NCBI GenBank assembly: GCA_035235625.1
Contig: CP141150.1
Span: forward strand, 7,874,001 to 7,938,000
Reading direction: 5' to 3'
Length of the DNA: 64,000 nt
Source: Saururus chinensis
Taxonomy: Eukaryota; Streptophyta; Magnoliopsida; Piperales; Saururaceae
In this document: positions 9,590 through 20,337 of the stretch, one piece after another
How positions within the stretch are numbered: position 1 is the first letter of the stretch
Layout: each line of letters opens with the position of its first letter
Translations under genes and position numbers: made by a program
The notes under the pieces: model-generated
Databases searched by the model: none
Seen by the model: only the letters and a program-made list of their open reading frames with translations
What the model was told of the DNA's origin: nothing

Positions 9590-12500
9590 CCAAATTTGAT
9601 AAAAGAAAATCCACCATAGATGAACATGTCGTCCTTAGCAGATGCCTAAGGAGAATTACCTAAAATTTAAAGAAGAAAATCTTAGCATCATCATTCTACA
9701 AATATTAAATATCCATATTAAGTACAAAACACTATAGCATAAGATCAACAATGAAAAACATACTGAGGTTGATGGATCATCTTCAAATAAATCGAGGGCT
9801 TTCTCATAAAGTTGAATATCCAAAAAGGCCTGGAAGGAGATATGAAAAAGATGTTATAAAAATATATAAATCTTGGGCTTTTATTTCTCATAAAAGAAAT
9901 AAACTAGAATAAAAATCCTCATTCACAAATTGTCATGCCATTAGAAGGTAAAGACCAAACTAAGATGCCATACAAAAGACTACCTTAGATTAAAAGGGTG
10001 GGCTTCTAATTTTTCTTTTTATTTCACATAAAAGAAAGAAACTATAAGAAAATTTTTCATTCACAAATAATCATGCCATTAGAAGGTAAATACCAAACTA
10101 AGATGACAAAGGAAGTATGGAATTTATACAAAAATTATACTGTACATCAACGTAGAAGAACAAAACTATTAAAGATACACATCAAGAAAGGAACCTCATC
10201 TAGTTTCTTTTGCAAATTAGCAACCAAGCGCGCCTCCTTTTATCTGCGTTCTCTGCAAACAAAGCATTTCTGGAGCCTGTTTGCTGTTGCTTTGATGGTC
10301 AACAGTCTCATTCAATTCAGAGCGCCATCCACTGTCACTTCCATCTTCAGGTTCATTAACAAATTGAACAGTGTCATGAGAAGCCCTTATATGAGTAAGA
10401 GTTTTTGTTTCTTTGTCTAGGAGACCGAACACATCCTGCACATTAAAGAAAGGGAGAATGACATAACCTCATAATAAACAAACAAATAAAAAGAGACCAA
10501 AGGAAAGGGAAAAAAATATATTTGCAGAAATCTTAAATACCAAGGGACTAGGATCTATAGACTGACCTTGATGAAATTGGTACTCAACACACAATACTCC
10601 CCTAGAATAGTTGCTTTAGCTGACTGGGGAAGTGATGTGTGAGAAATAATTCAAAATTAAAGTACATGTCCAAGAAGTGTCTTAAACATTAAAAAGTTCA
10701 CCTTAAGCGCCCTCTTAACTGATGGACAAAGAGACAAAAGCTTAGAAGCATCCTGAGGCCCATAAACTGCAGGTAGAATTGAAAGGCAGTCAATCTTGTA
10801 ATCCACAAGGGGAATTATATTAGAAAAGGCAGCAAGGATGATGTATGCATTAATTTTTCTTAAAAATAAAAATCTGTTTCAAGCTGGAATGCTAGTATGC
10901 ACTCCTACCTAAGTGAAAAAAGATTCTATGCTTTCTCTTTGAGCATGGGCAAAAACCTGCAGCACAAAACCGACAACAGCATTTAAAAATAAATGTCCCA
11001 CAACAACCTTCATCAAATTACTAACAGTTTAATTTGCTCCCATTTTCACATTCTTAATCCTGGTAACTTTTTATCATAAAAGTTCAAGTAAATTTAAGCA
11101 AATCAAGCCAGAAAACTGGAGATTTTGAAAGCCACAACATAATTAAGAGCAACAAATGCTAATAAGATGTTTCATACAGCAGGTGTCCATTGAACTCCAG
11201 CATGAAGTGATCCAAGTATCTCGCCTTCCTTAACTAGACCATTACATAAAGATTGGAAGAAAACACCTTCAACAGATACACCACTCGATCCATCTGTCTC
11301 AATTAATAATTGTTGTAGAGAGCTCCAAACTGTTGATAAATTAGTGGGAACAATGATACCCCTTGAAGCTCCACGCACCATAGCATTAATACGTGCAACA
11401 TATGCAGGTGTATACAGCTGTCCTCCCTCAAGTCTTCCTTGCACCTAGAAAGAATAAAATTGTAATGTTGGTACTACTTTGACAATTGGAGACATGATAA
11501 ATACAAATGGTTATTGATGAAGCATATTTTTGAGTAGTAAAGAATGTCTCAGAGAACAAAAATAAAGAAAAAAGTTGTAAAAGTCATGGAGATCCTTTTC
11601 TTCATAGGCCAGTGACATGGCTACAAGTGATTGCCTGGTATTTCTTTCAGCTCTCAGAAGTATAAAATCCCATTATGACTAGAACTCAGAGGATTATATT
11701 CGGATCTAAGTTTCTATGAGTAGCACCTCATATTTTTTGGCTCCACATATCCCTGTAGAAGAACATTTTAACTTATAAACAGTGGTTAACCTAATCTTCT
11801 GTTCATCTTTATTTTCTTGGAATAGTTAAGTTCATATGATATTGTGCTATTCACATAAATGATATTCCTAGCTACTGCTCCACTTGACAATGAGGTTTTT
11901 GGCATACACAAAATTATTACATGATAAAAAGTTTCATTGAATTTAACATGGAAGAATTTGAATGCATGTTAACGTAGGATGAAGAAAATAAAAATAAACA
12001 AGAGAAAGATAATAAGTATCCACTAGTCAATTAGTAGCAGCAAATGATCCACACTTTGTGGGTGCCATAATCTCAATCAAATTCAATTTTCTCAAATGAG
12101 CAACAGATACGATGATAGTAAAGGTGATAACTATTCATGAAATATGTAAAATTGTCGATATTGGCTATAAATTGGTGAGTGCAGCACAAAGAATGATATT
12201 AACTTTTCTACAACATTTTTCATATCCTACAAATACAAAGTTGGCACGTTGATGTACTATGTGGTTTCAACAAGGGGAAAGATATAATTTGATAACAAAG
12301 TGCAAACTTCATGACACCCTGTTGCATACAGTGGTCATCTACAATCACACAAACATTATACGATATAAATGCAAGGAGAAATATATGCTTACAAGAATCC
12401 AAAGACGGGTCTCCAAAACAGAAGCCAGCAACTCTGAGCTGACATGCAACTGAGCAGCGAGCTCTGCTAATGCAATTTGACTACATTCTCGAAGCCTCTC

Positions 12501-12681
12501 ATTAATTTCTTCAGCAACTGCAGACCAAATAGGATTGAGCTATTATATCTCCTTGTATTAGCATGAGATCTGAATTGCTAGAAACTATCTGTTGAGACTG
12601 CATCTCCACATAGAACAAATCATCACCAATATTATCAGCAAGATCTATCAATGAAACTCGTCCAGACTTTTCAATTTCTGC
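9590..12681 (-). pseudogene. UFL1: Captured UFL1-like (UFM1 E3 ligase) multi-exon fragment
   Basis: A row of minus-strand exons in correct order: 12,681-12,393, 11,444-11,178, 10,956-10,909, about 10,820-10,702, 10,623-10,567, from 10,435, then pieces near 9,834-9,763 and 9,660-9,590. Translations include EKSGRVSLIDLADNIGDDL, AEEINERLRECSQIALAELA, LEGGQLYTPAYVARINAMVR, SSLQQLLIETDGSSGVSVEG, DCLSILPAVYGPQDASKLLS and LDIQLYEKALDLFEDDPST, matching the N-terminal and central part of UFL1, the ER-linked ligase that attaches UFM1 to ribosomes and other targets. Lesions: one extra base near 12,510 shifts frame, about 80 residues are missing after the third exon, and the exon from 10,435 stops early. 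The start and C-terminus are absent. Retained introns mean capture from genomic DNA. Confidence 0.88.
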
Positions 12682-12689
12682 CTACATTT

Positions 12690-13567
12690 CAAGTCTCAGA
12701 TGATTCTGTCACCACAAACAAATGGGCCAACGTTTTATTAAACATAGTTGCAAATGCTCTTTATTATTCAAAACAAAAAGGAAAAAATGTAAAATACAAA
12801 GGTATATCACCATGTCCCATATATGGATCACACCACAAACCGTGACTTCAACATATAATCACATGATGCAGAAACAATTTTTATTTTTAAGCTAGCTGGG
12901 TAACAGTTCAAAGGATGAGTGTCATGACGTATCTAATTGATGAGTGAGAACAACTAGGATCAGCCAAAGCAATAGTTAGTTTTCTTTTGAAAGCTAATTG
13001 GGTAATATTCAAAGAATGAGGGTTATGGCGAAATTAATTGACGAGTGAACAACCAGGATCATAAAAAAATTAAACATACATTTCATTAGAAGACCTCTAG
13101 CAAATAATGGCGAACTGTCAATGAATTTGGTATAAGCATTTGATAGAAAGTGAGAAAGAAAAAGAGACGAATATAAATTTGGTGAGAACCTTTGTATTAT
13201 ACTCTACCATTTAAAACAAAGGCTTCTCATCTATCATCACCTTTTTCTGGAGAAAAAGAAATAATTGGGTGATAAACATTGAAGGAGATAATGAAGAAGA
13301 AGAGAGTTAAATATTGGGCGGATAAAAACAAAAGACCCCATGACAGTCTCAACCGGGAACATTTGTCTTCATTCATCTAACCACCAATGTAAGTAGTAGA
13401 ATAAAAAAAAACCAACGGAAACCAAATTCATCAGCTTTCAACCATTAATACAAAGAAAAGCCCAAGCAAATGTTAGATTCACCCCTTTTATATATACAGA
13501 CCTATGGATCTAGGAAACATTAATACATATCATTTAAGGTTCTCACCATCATCATAAAGACTCATAC
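12690..13567. other. Non-coding spacer between UFL1 fragment and Ulp1 gene
   Basis: AT-rich DNA with a partly duplicated passage ('gatgagtgagaacaactaggatcagcc' near 12,940 and 'gacgagtgaacaaccaggatcata' near 13,040). It probably includes the 3' flank of the Ulp1 gene and upstream intron sequence of the captured UFL1 fragment. No coding sequence seen. Confidence 0.4.
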
Positions 13568-16500
13568 TCAATCAATAGAGCCTCTTAGGATCTTTGCAGC
13601 CATTCCAAGTCTCAAACGCTGAGAGATATCTTCCTAAAAAAGTTGAAACGAATAAATTTGTTAGTATCCCATTTTGACTGAAGGAATAAAGAAGAAATAA
13701 AAAAATATATGCAATTGGCCCATATATCTTATTAACCCCATTATACCTGAGTATAATCAACTGGCAAACCAGAGCTAATGCAATATACAGTACGCATGAG
13801 GAAGAACCCACAATCAACCCCGTTTGATTGGTATGGTCCCTTCTTACTAACGATCTTCCACTTTTTAGCATTAGGTACCTTAAGGTGCTCCTCAAGAAAT
13901 ACTCCAATGCTATCCATCTATTATTCACATATTTGCCAAATTAGTTTCAAAGCAATTGTTTAAAAAAAAATTGGTTTCAATGAATCATACATTAACTCAC
14001 CAATTTTTTCACATTAGGATGTCGTTTCTTATGGCCATACCCAGGCATGGAATCGAACCATTTCACTTCAGTCTTGTCAACATCTATGACCAATAAGTGA
14101 AAATGTGCATTGTCACACATTGGTATAAAGATGAAATCAGGACATTCTTTATCCGCTCCAAAACATGTGGTTGCGAGGTCCTCCAATGCGTCCTCTGCCA
14201 TAACCTTCAATTGCAATTCCCATTGGATTTGACTTAGTCCATATCCTAACTTAACCCAATACATAAAAATATTAGGCTTTGGACCATACCTTGGTGAAAT
14301 AAAATTGCAACGCAAAGGTCCCAAAGTGGCATTTGGGGAAGGCATTTCCAGTAGATCTAGATGCTCTTTGTTGTAGCATATACATGTAAGCATCTATTAC
14401 CTACATACATTGAAGCATACACTTAGTATAAAATCAATATTGAATACTTAAGATTTAAAGAGATAGAAATTGTAGTCTTACATTAGACGAGATGTACTCC
14501 GCCTTCAACATATCCACTAAGTCATTGTTTGCGACACCGACACCCACCACAGAATGGCTCCTATCTGTAATGAATTTTTGAATAGTGTCTTGATCTCGCG
14601 TACACAAATTAGATAGAGGACTGCATAAGTTAATCTTCATTGGACGGCAAGGGAAGGTACGGGATGCTTGCTTGGCTGAGGCTTCGCAAGAAACTAAAAT
14701 GGTTGCAGCCTCCTCCACAGTTATTTCCTTCTTCTCCCTCCTCTTCCTCTTTGTCTCCAGAGTAAAAGGGGTCCCATACTTCTTACTTTTATATTTTATC
14801 CGTAGAGGTCTTTTCGAAGTGAGACCCTCTTTATCTCCCTCCCCATCTCCCTCCTCATCATTCATACTCTCCTCCCCATCTGGACCTTCCTCTCTCTTAT
14901 CCTCCCCTTGCTCCGCTCCCCCCTCCTCCTCATCCGCCTCTCTCCCCTCTCCCTCATCCACTCTCCCCTCCTCTCCTGCCTCTCCCCCATCCTCTCCCCC
15001 TCTTCCTCCTCTCCCCCCTCTCCCTCATCCACTCTACCCTCCTCTTCCGCCTCTCCCCCATCCTCTCCCACCTCCTCTCCCCCTCTTCCTCCTCTCCCCC
15101 ATCCTTTCCCACCTCCTCTCCCCCCTCTTCCTCCTCTCCCCCATCCTTTCCTACCTCCTCTCCCCCTCTTCCTCCTCTCCCCCATCCTTTCCCACCTCCT
15201 CTCCCCCTCTTCCTCCTCTCCCCCATCCTCTCCCACCTCCTCTCCCCCTCGGCATCCTCTCCTCCTTCTCCCCCCTCGGCCTCCTCTCCTCCTTCTCCCC
15301 CTCTTCCTCCACCTCTTCCCCCTCTTCCCCTCCCTCCTCCTCACCCTCCTCTTCCCCTCCCTCCTCCTCACCCTCCTCTTTATTATCATCATCATTATCT
15401 CCAATATCTTCCTCGTCAGCTTTGCCACCTTCATCCTTGTCCGCTGCTGCAGGGGAGGTATGCCTCATCCTCTTTGATGACCTCTTAACCAAATGATTGG
15501 CCATGTTCTTAAATGTCAAAATTTTTTCTGAAATGGTGTCCATGACACCATGTAGATGGTCAGTAGGGTAGCCCTCCTCCTCCAATATATGCATGGCAGT
15601 ATGCACAACTCCAAGTGCAGAGGCCATATTATCTAGTGCCAACTTCAGGACCAACATTCCTCCCCCACTCGCCTTCACCAGCGCCCCACCTTCCATTCCT
15701 ACCTTCCTTTTTTTAAGGCTTTTCCTGCCCCTTCAATGAGATTTGCCTCATTCGCAACAGGAACCAACACAGATAGAATCTGTGGTCAACATATGCACAA
15801 TTAGTTAACATGCAAAGTTCAATAAACTAAAAAGTTGAACAAATTTTAAAAACTCAAACATTTCAATATAAAAAATAGTCACAATTACCTCTTGTGGTCT
15901 CAGAAATTTAAACATTTGTGCATATTTGCCCACCGACCTATGGTGCTTAGCCTCTTTTTCCCCCTTTAACATGCCACAATTTGGCCACTTGGCAAATCGG
16001 GGCAGCTTATGCGGCACAGGGGATATGAACATCTTAAAATGCTCAAACACCCAAACCTATAACATATAAAAGATAAAAATTAGCATTTTGTAACTCCTAT
16101 ATAATCATGTAAATACAATTATGTAGCAAGTATAAAATACCTGTAGGACAAATGTTGCTCCAATCAATGATCCATAGCCCTTAGACTTGCCTGCCTCCTT
16201 CGACATAATCTTCCTATGGAGGGTTGAGGCTGAGACTACTAAAAATTCATAAATAGCTTGAGGCCAGTCATATTGATGGAGGCTGCCCATGTCTTCCACC
16301 AGGTCAATTAACGCGTTCTTGACCACATTGTGGGTCTGAGGAAATAGGAGGCATGAGAAAATGTGCAAGATGATCGTTCTTGCACAATCCTCCACCGATG
16401 TAGGGTCGGTTGTGGCAGTTAAAACATCCATGGTCTTCTCAATTTCAGATCTTGTAACCTGCTTCTTCCCAAAATGATGCTTACAATACGCACCCCTCTC

Positions 16501-17238
16501 CTCCCTTTCTTGGGCGAAGACCACCCGATTGCCCCCCTTCTTTAGGCCAGTAATGAGGGCCACATCCTCCACAGTGAAGTCCACTCTACATCCTTTGAAT
16601 GTGACCCCAGGTTGGGCCTCAGTCCAATAACCCAAAATTACTTCAAAAAGTGATGCCTGACAAACGATGTTTCTGGCGTCTAACAATTGGATGAAGGGGG
16701 TTTGGCTAACAAGAGTCTTCATCTCTGGGAAGGTAGACAATATGTTCACTGACTTTGCTAGTCCCGAGGGGAAACAAGGGACTTTCAATGACTCTTGCCT
16801 ATTTCTTCCTGATCCTCCTCCAAGGTTTGAGCCCCTCTTCTTTGATTCAAGAACTTCTGCATCAATACATATCTAAGTATTAGTAAGAAGGTACCTAGAC
16901 ATGTAATAAAAGTGTTGAATATAACCCCGTAAATAACATAGCAATATTTAAAATATACACTGGCATCATATTCAAGATGGTATGAGTATAGCTGAAATAA
17001 TGCTACAACATTTTAGCTAGTGTGCTATAAAATTACCAATAATGCAGAAATGTTGTAGCAATAATGTCTTTAAAATGTCGCATATAATTCAATTATTGAT
17101 AATAGGATTAACATTTAAAATATTGCTATAACAAGAGCAATAATCCTAATGCATAAGCATTAATATTAGTACATCAACAACATCCACAAACATTTTAAAC
17201 GTAGGGATTAAAAAAAACCTACTTGATTTAGTTGCCAT
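13568..17238 (-). pseudogene. Mobile-domain/DUF1985-like plus Ulp1 (C48) protease gene of the MULE
   Basis: Exons I infer: 17,238-17,223 (MATKS, donor gtaggt), 16,856-16,141, 16,056-15,889, 15,779-14,482, 14,400-14,290, 14,249-14,001, 13,917-13,747 and 13,633-13,568 (stop). Exon 2 carries a plant-mobile-domain/DUF1985-like region (DFTVEDVALITGLKKGG). Exon 4 is a linker of Glu, Gly and Arg repeats followed by basic KRKRREKKE. The last exons give a C48 peptidase: His (HFHLLVID, codon 14,099-14,097), Asp (WFDSM, 14,054-14,052), Gln and Cys (QSNGVDCGFF, 13,812-13,810). Three lesions: a frame break at an A7 run near 15,705 (one more A would restore the frame and create a KKRKV nuclear signal), a TAG at 15,153-15,151, and a frame change at 14,289-14,250 that needs either a 40-nt intron, too short for plants, or a one-base slip. 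The product would presumably cleave SUMO-like conjugates. It faces the transposase from the other arm. Confidence 0.85.
14860..15400 (-). repeat. Coding minisatellite in the Ulp1 gene linker
   Basis: Imperfect repeats of a pyrimidine-only unit on the plus strand (ctcctctccccctcttcctc type, about 18-48 bp), purine-only on the coding strand. In the gene's frame it encodes Glu/Gly/Arg-rich repeats. The strand asymmetry opens all three minus frames, which explains the overlapping long ORFs here; only the frame shared by 15,696-15,154 and 14,961-14,482 joins the flanking exons. The single TAG at 15,151 comes from one base change in a repeat unit. Confidence 0.8.
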
Positions 17239-17354
17239 GATAGATATTCAATGAAAGGAAGCCCTACTATAGTGAAGACACTGTTCCTGAAACATCAAAA
17301 AGCACATTACAAAAGTTATAATGTTGTTAAGAATTATTAGCATTATAATTTACA

Positions 17355-18290
17355 ATTGTAGCAATATTGCTCAATCCCTGCATCAATATTGTTGCAAGGT
17401 TGGAGCAATATTGATCCTAAGGTGTAGTAATATTGCTCCTACGGTGTAGCAATATTGCTCCAATGTTGATGCAATATTGCTTAAACCTTACAGCAATATT
17501 GCTCCAAGACTTAAATAAATTAAAGGCATCAAAATCATCGAACCTATCAGGTTGGAGCAATATTGCTCCGACGGTGTAGTAATAATATATTTAATGTTGG
17601 AGCAATATTGCTCTGACGGTGTAGTAATATTGCTCTAAGGTTGGAGCAATATTGCTCCAATGTTGATGTAATATTGCTCCAACCCTATAGCAATTTTGCT
17701 CCAAGACATATATAAATTAAAGGCATCAAAATCATAGAACATTTCAGGTTGGAGCAATATTGCTCAAAGGTTGGAGCAATATTGCTATGCAATATTGCTC
17801 CAAGTTGAATCAATATTGCTCCAACCCTACAACAATATTGCTGCAAGGCTTATATAAATTGAAGGCATCAAAATAATCGAACATTAAAGGCATCAAAATC
17901 ATCGGTAAACATTTAAAGGCATCAAAATCAATGAACAGTTTCAGGTTGGAGTAATATTGCCCCAATGTTGGAGCAATATTGCCCCAATGTTGATGCTATA
18001 TTGCCCCAATGTTGGAGCAATATTGCCCCAATGTTGATGCTATATTGTCCAAGGTTGGAGCAATATTGCTCCAATGTTGTTGTAATATTGCTCCAAGTTG
18101 GAACAATATTGCTCCAAGGTTGGAGCAATATTACTACAAGGTTGATGCAATATTGCTCCAAGTTGGAAGAATATTGCTCCAAGGTTGATGCAATATTGCT
18201 CCAAGTTGGAGCAATATTGCTCCAATGCTGATGCAATATTGCTCAAGGTTGGAGCAATATTGCTCCAACCCTACAGCAATATTGTTGCAA
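17355..18290. repeat. Right subterminal palindrome array
   Basis: Inverted counterpart of the left array: many copies of GGAGCAATATTGCTCC, with 'aaattaaaggcatcaaaatcat' punctuating at about 17,515, 17,710, 17,860 and 17,900. The part at 17,930-18,345 is nearly the reverse complement of 640-1,050. This array is longer than the left one, so arrays expand or contract independently in the two arms. Confidence 0.85.
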
Positions 18291-18409
18291 GGCTTATATG
18301 AATTGAAGGCATCAAAATAATCGAACATTTAAAGGCATCAAAATCATCGGCAAGCATTTAGTTGATATAAAGAGAAGACAAAGGGGACACTCTGAAATCC
18401 TTTTATGCG

Positions 18410-19010
18410 TGGCAGGTTTCGTGAACATGAGAAATGAAACCATTCGGTGTTCACAATCATCAGTAGATAGGCAACAAAAAATTCCAAAGTGGAAAAGATA
18501 CAATTTTTCCTGGAAAAAGCAAAACGGAGAAGAGGCTTTGGACAACATAATTTTGATTTGCAGGAGACGAAAAGGCCTCACTTTGGCGATCTAGGACTTC
18601 AGATTAAAAAATAAAAATAAACACAAAGCATATGCAGTTTCATCAGTAGACAGGCAACAAAAAATTCCAAAGTGGAAAAGATACAATTTTTCTTGGAAAA
18701 AACAAAACGGAGAAGAGGCTCTGGACAACATAATTTTGATTTGCAGGAGACGAAAAGGCCTCACTTTGGCGATCTAGGACTTCAGATTCAAAAATAAAAA
18801 TAAACACAGAGCATATGCAGTTTCATCAGTAGACAGGCAACAAAAAATTCCAAAGTGGAAAAGATACAATTTTTCCTGGAAAAAGCAAAACAGAGAAGAG
18901 GCTCTGGATAACATAATTTTGATTTGCAGGAGATGAAAAGGCCTCACTTTGTCGATCTAGGACTTCAGATTCAAAAATAAAAATAACCACAGAGCATATG
19001 CAGTTTATTC
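18410..19010. repeat. Right terminal array of the giant MULE: inverted 183-bp units
   Basis: Three units in reverse orientation to 1-540, marked by 'ggacttcagatt' near 18,594, 18,777 and 18,960. The third copy is broken at about 19,007 ('cagtttattctctccgac'). Identity to the left arm is very high by eye; one visible difference is tgcatg versus cacgca beside 'aaaagg'. The outer limit of the element is not certain and may lie further right. Confidence 0.82.
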
Positions 19011-20000
19011 TCTCCGACATATAGAAGCGTGGTAAGCTGAAAGAAAGCCCATCAAAAAATGCGGAACAAACAAAATGCAGGTTGGTGGAAATGTGGTAAA
19101 AAGCAAAAAATCCAGTTTTCTATTCTTTAAAGAATCTGGGATGGAGTAGTGACTGAAGCTTGCAGTAAACACAATGTGGAACATTCAAAACCCAGAAAAT
19201 ATCTGTGAAAGAAAATGGAACCTAAAGAATCTGGGATGGAGCAGTCACTTTGGCTCGCAATAAACACAATGCAGAACAATCAAACCCCAGAAGTTGTCCG
19301 TGAAAGAAAATGGAATGTTAAAACAATCGAAGTTCCTTTTTTTCCCCTGGAATGACGGATAGAGACAAAATAAAAAATACATAAGCGCATCTACATCTCA
19401 AGTTCGTTTGTTGTACCTCAACGATCGTGCTTTTCCGACTGTTGAACGGGAATCAGACCGACTTGCAGGAGCGAGCGCCAACAGACTGCACCTCCTATTT
19501 CGTTTTTTATGTGTCGGCTGCCTCTGAGAATGTTGCTGCCTGACCACTCTTCTTTGGCGTCGATCGCTGCTTCTCTGGTCATCGGGATGGGTGAGTTGCA
19601 GAGCGCTCTTCCGATCGTCGGGGTGGGTGGGAGCGGGAGTTCTGAAAGTGGGTTCCTTGAAGAACACTCCACTCTTCTCCGGCGTCGATCGGTGCTTCTC
19701 TGGTCACCAGGTGGGAGTGGGAGCAGCGGGACGGAGTGAGTTGCAGAGTGCTCCAAGGATCACCAGGGCAGATCAGAGCGGGAGTTCTGGGTTCCGTGAA
19801 ATGCACTCCACTGGCCTAGCCCGGCTCTGATCTGATTAATACCTTCGCCTGGTCGTCCTGTTCACGAAACCATCGGTCACCCGGGTCACCGAGTAACCCG
19901 GTCTCTTGCTCCCACCTGATGACGTGGTTTCACCTGATTGGGCACTCCCACCCACCCCGGTGGGAGTGCATCACAGCCGATCCGAAGCGATGAAAAAGTG
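19011..20000. repeat. Outer flank of the MULE arm: two kinds of short tandem repeat and a hairpin
   Basis: A unit of about 93 bp is present twice (starting 'aaagaatctgggatggag' at about 19,132 and 19,224). A GC-rich unit of about 126 bp is also present twice ('cgtcgatcg(c/g)tgcttctctgg' at about 19,558 and 19,684). Near 19,948-19,975 'cactcccacc' and 'ggtgggagtg' can pair. This could be the true outer part of the long inverted repeat, whose left partner would lie outside the window, or host DNA. The ORFs here are not convincing. Confidence 0.5.
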
Positions 20001-20337
20001 TTCATAGTAAGAGAGGCTATAATGAGAACACTCACATGTGAATGCTTCAGAGGATCCGCATGTCTTTGGCTTCATACCAAAGTGAGTTTGTTGAAGTTAT
20101 CATGAATGAAGACTATATTTAGTCATGATATAAAAGTGAAACATTTTATTCGCTATTGATTGATCCACAAACTTTGAGATAGCACGTGACATGAAAATAT
20201 GCGAAAACAAGTTTTAAAATATGTGTCCTATTTAATTTTATAAAAAAAATAGTTTATTTTAAAAAATTAAGTAGGATACTTATTTTAAAAGGGAGAGAGT
20301 GAGTAAAGAATTAAGGACAAGAAGTATATGTTTTATT

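Noticed and set aside
8862-12681. UFL1 and ZNHIT2 as native host genes
   Set aside because: Both are truncated, frame-broken and lie between the arms of a mobile element together with other gene pieces; capture is the simpler reading, though insertion of the arms around a host locus is not excluded.
19398-19830. Overlapping Arg/Ser-rich ORFs on both strands
   Set aside because: Generated by a twice-repeated GC-rich unit of about 126 bp; no conserved domain or start signal.
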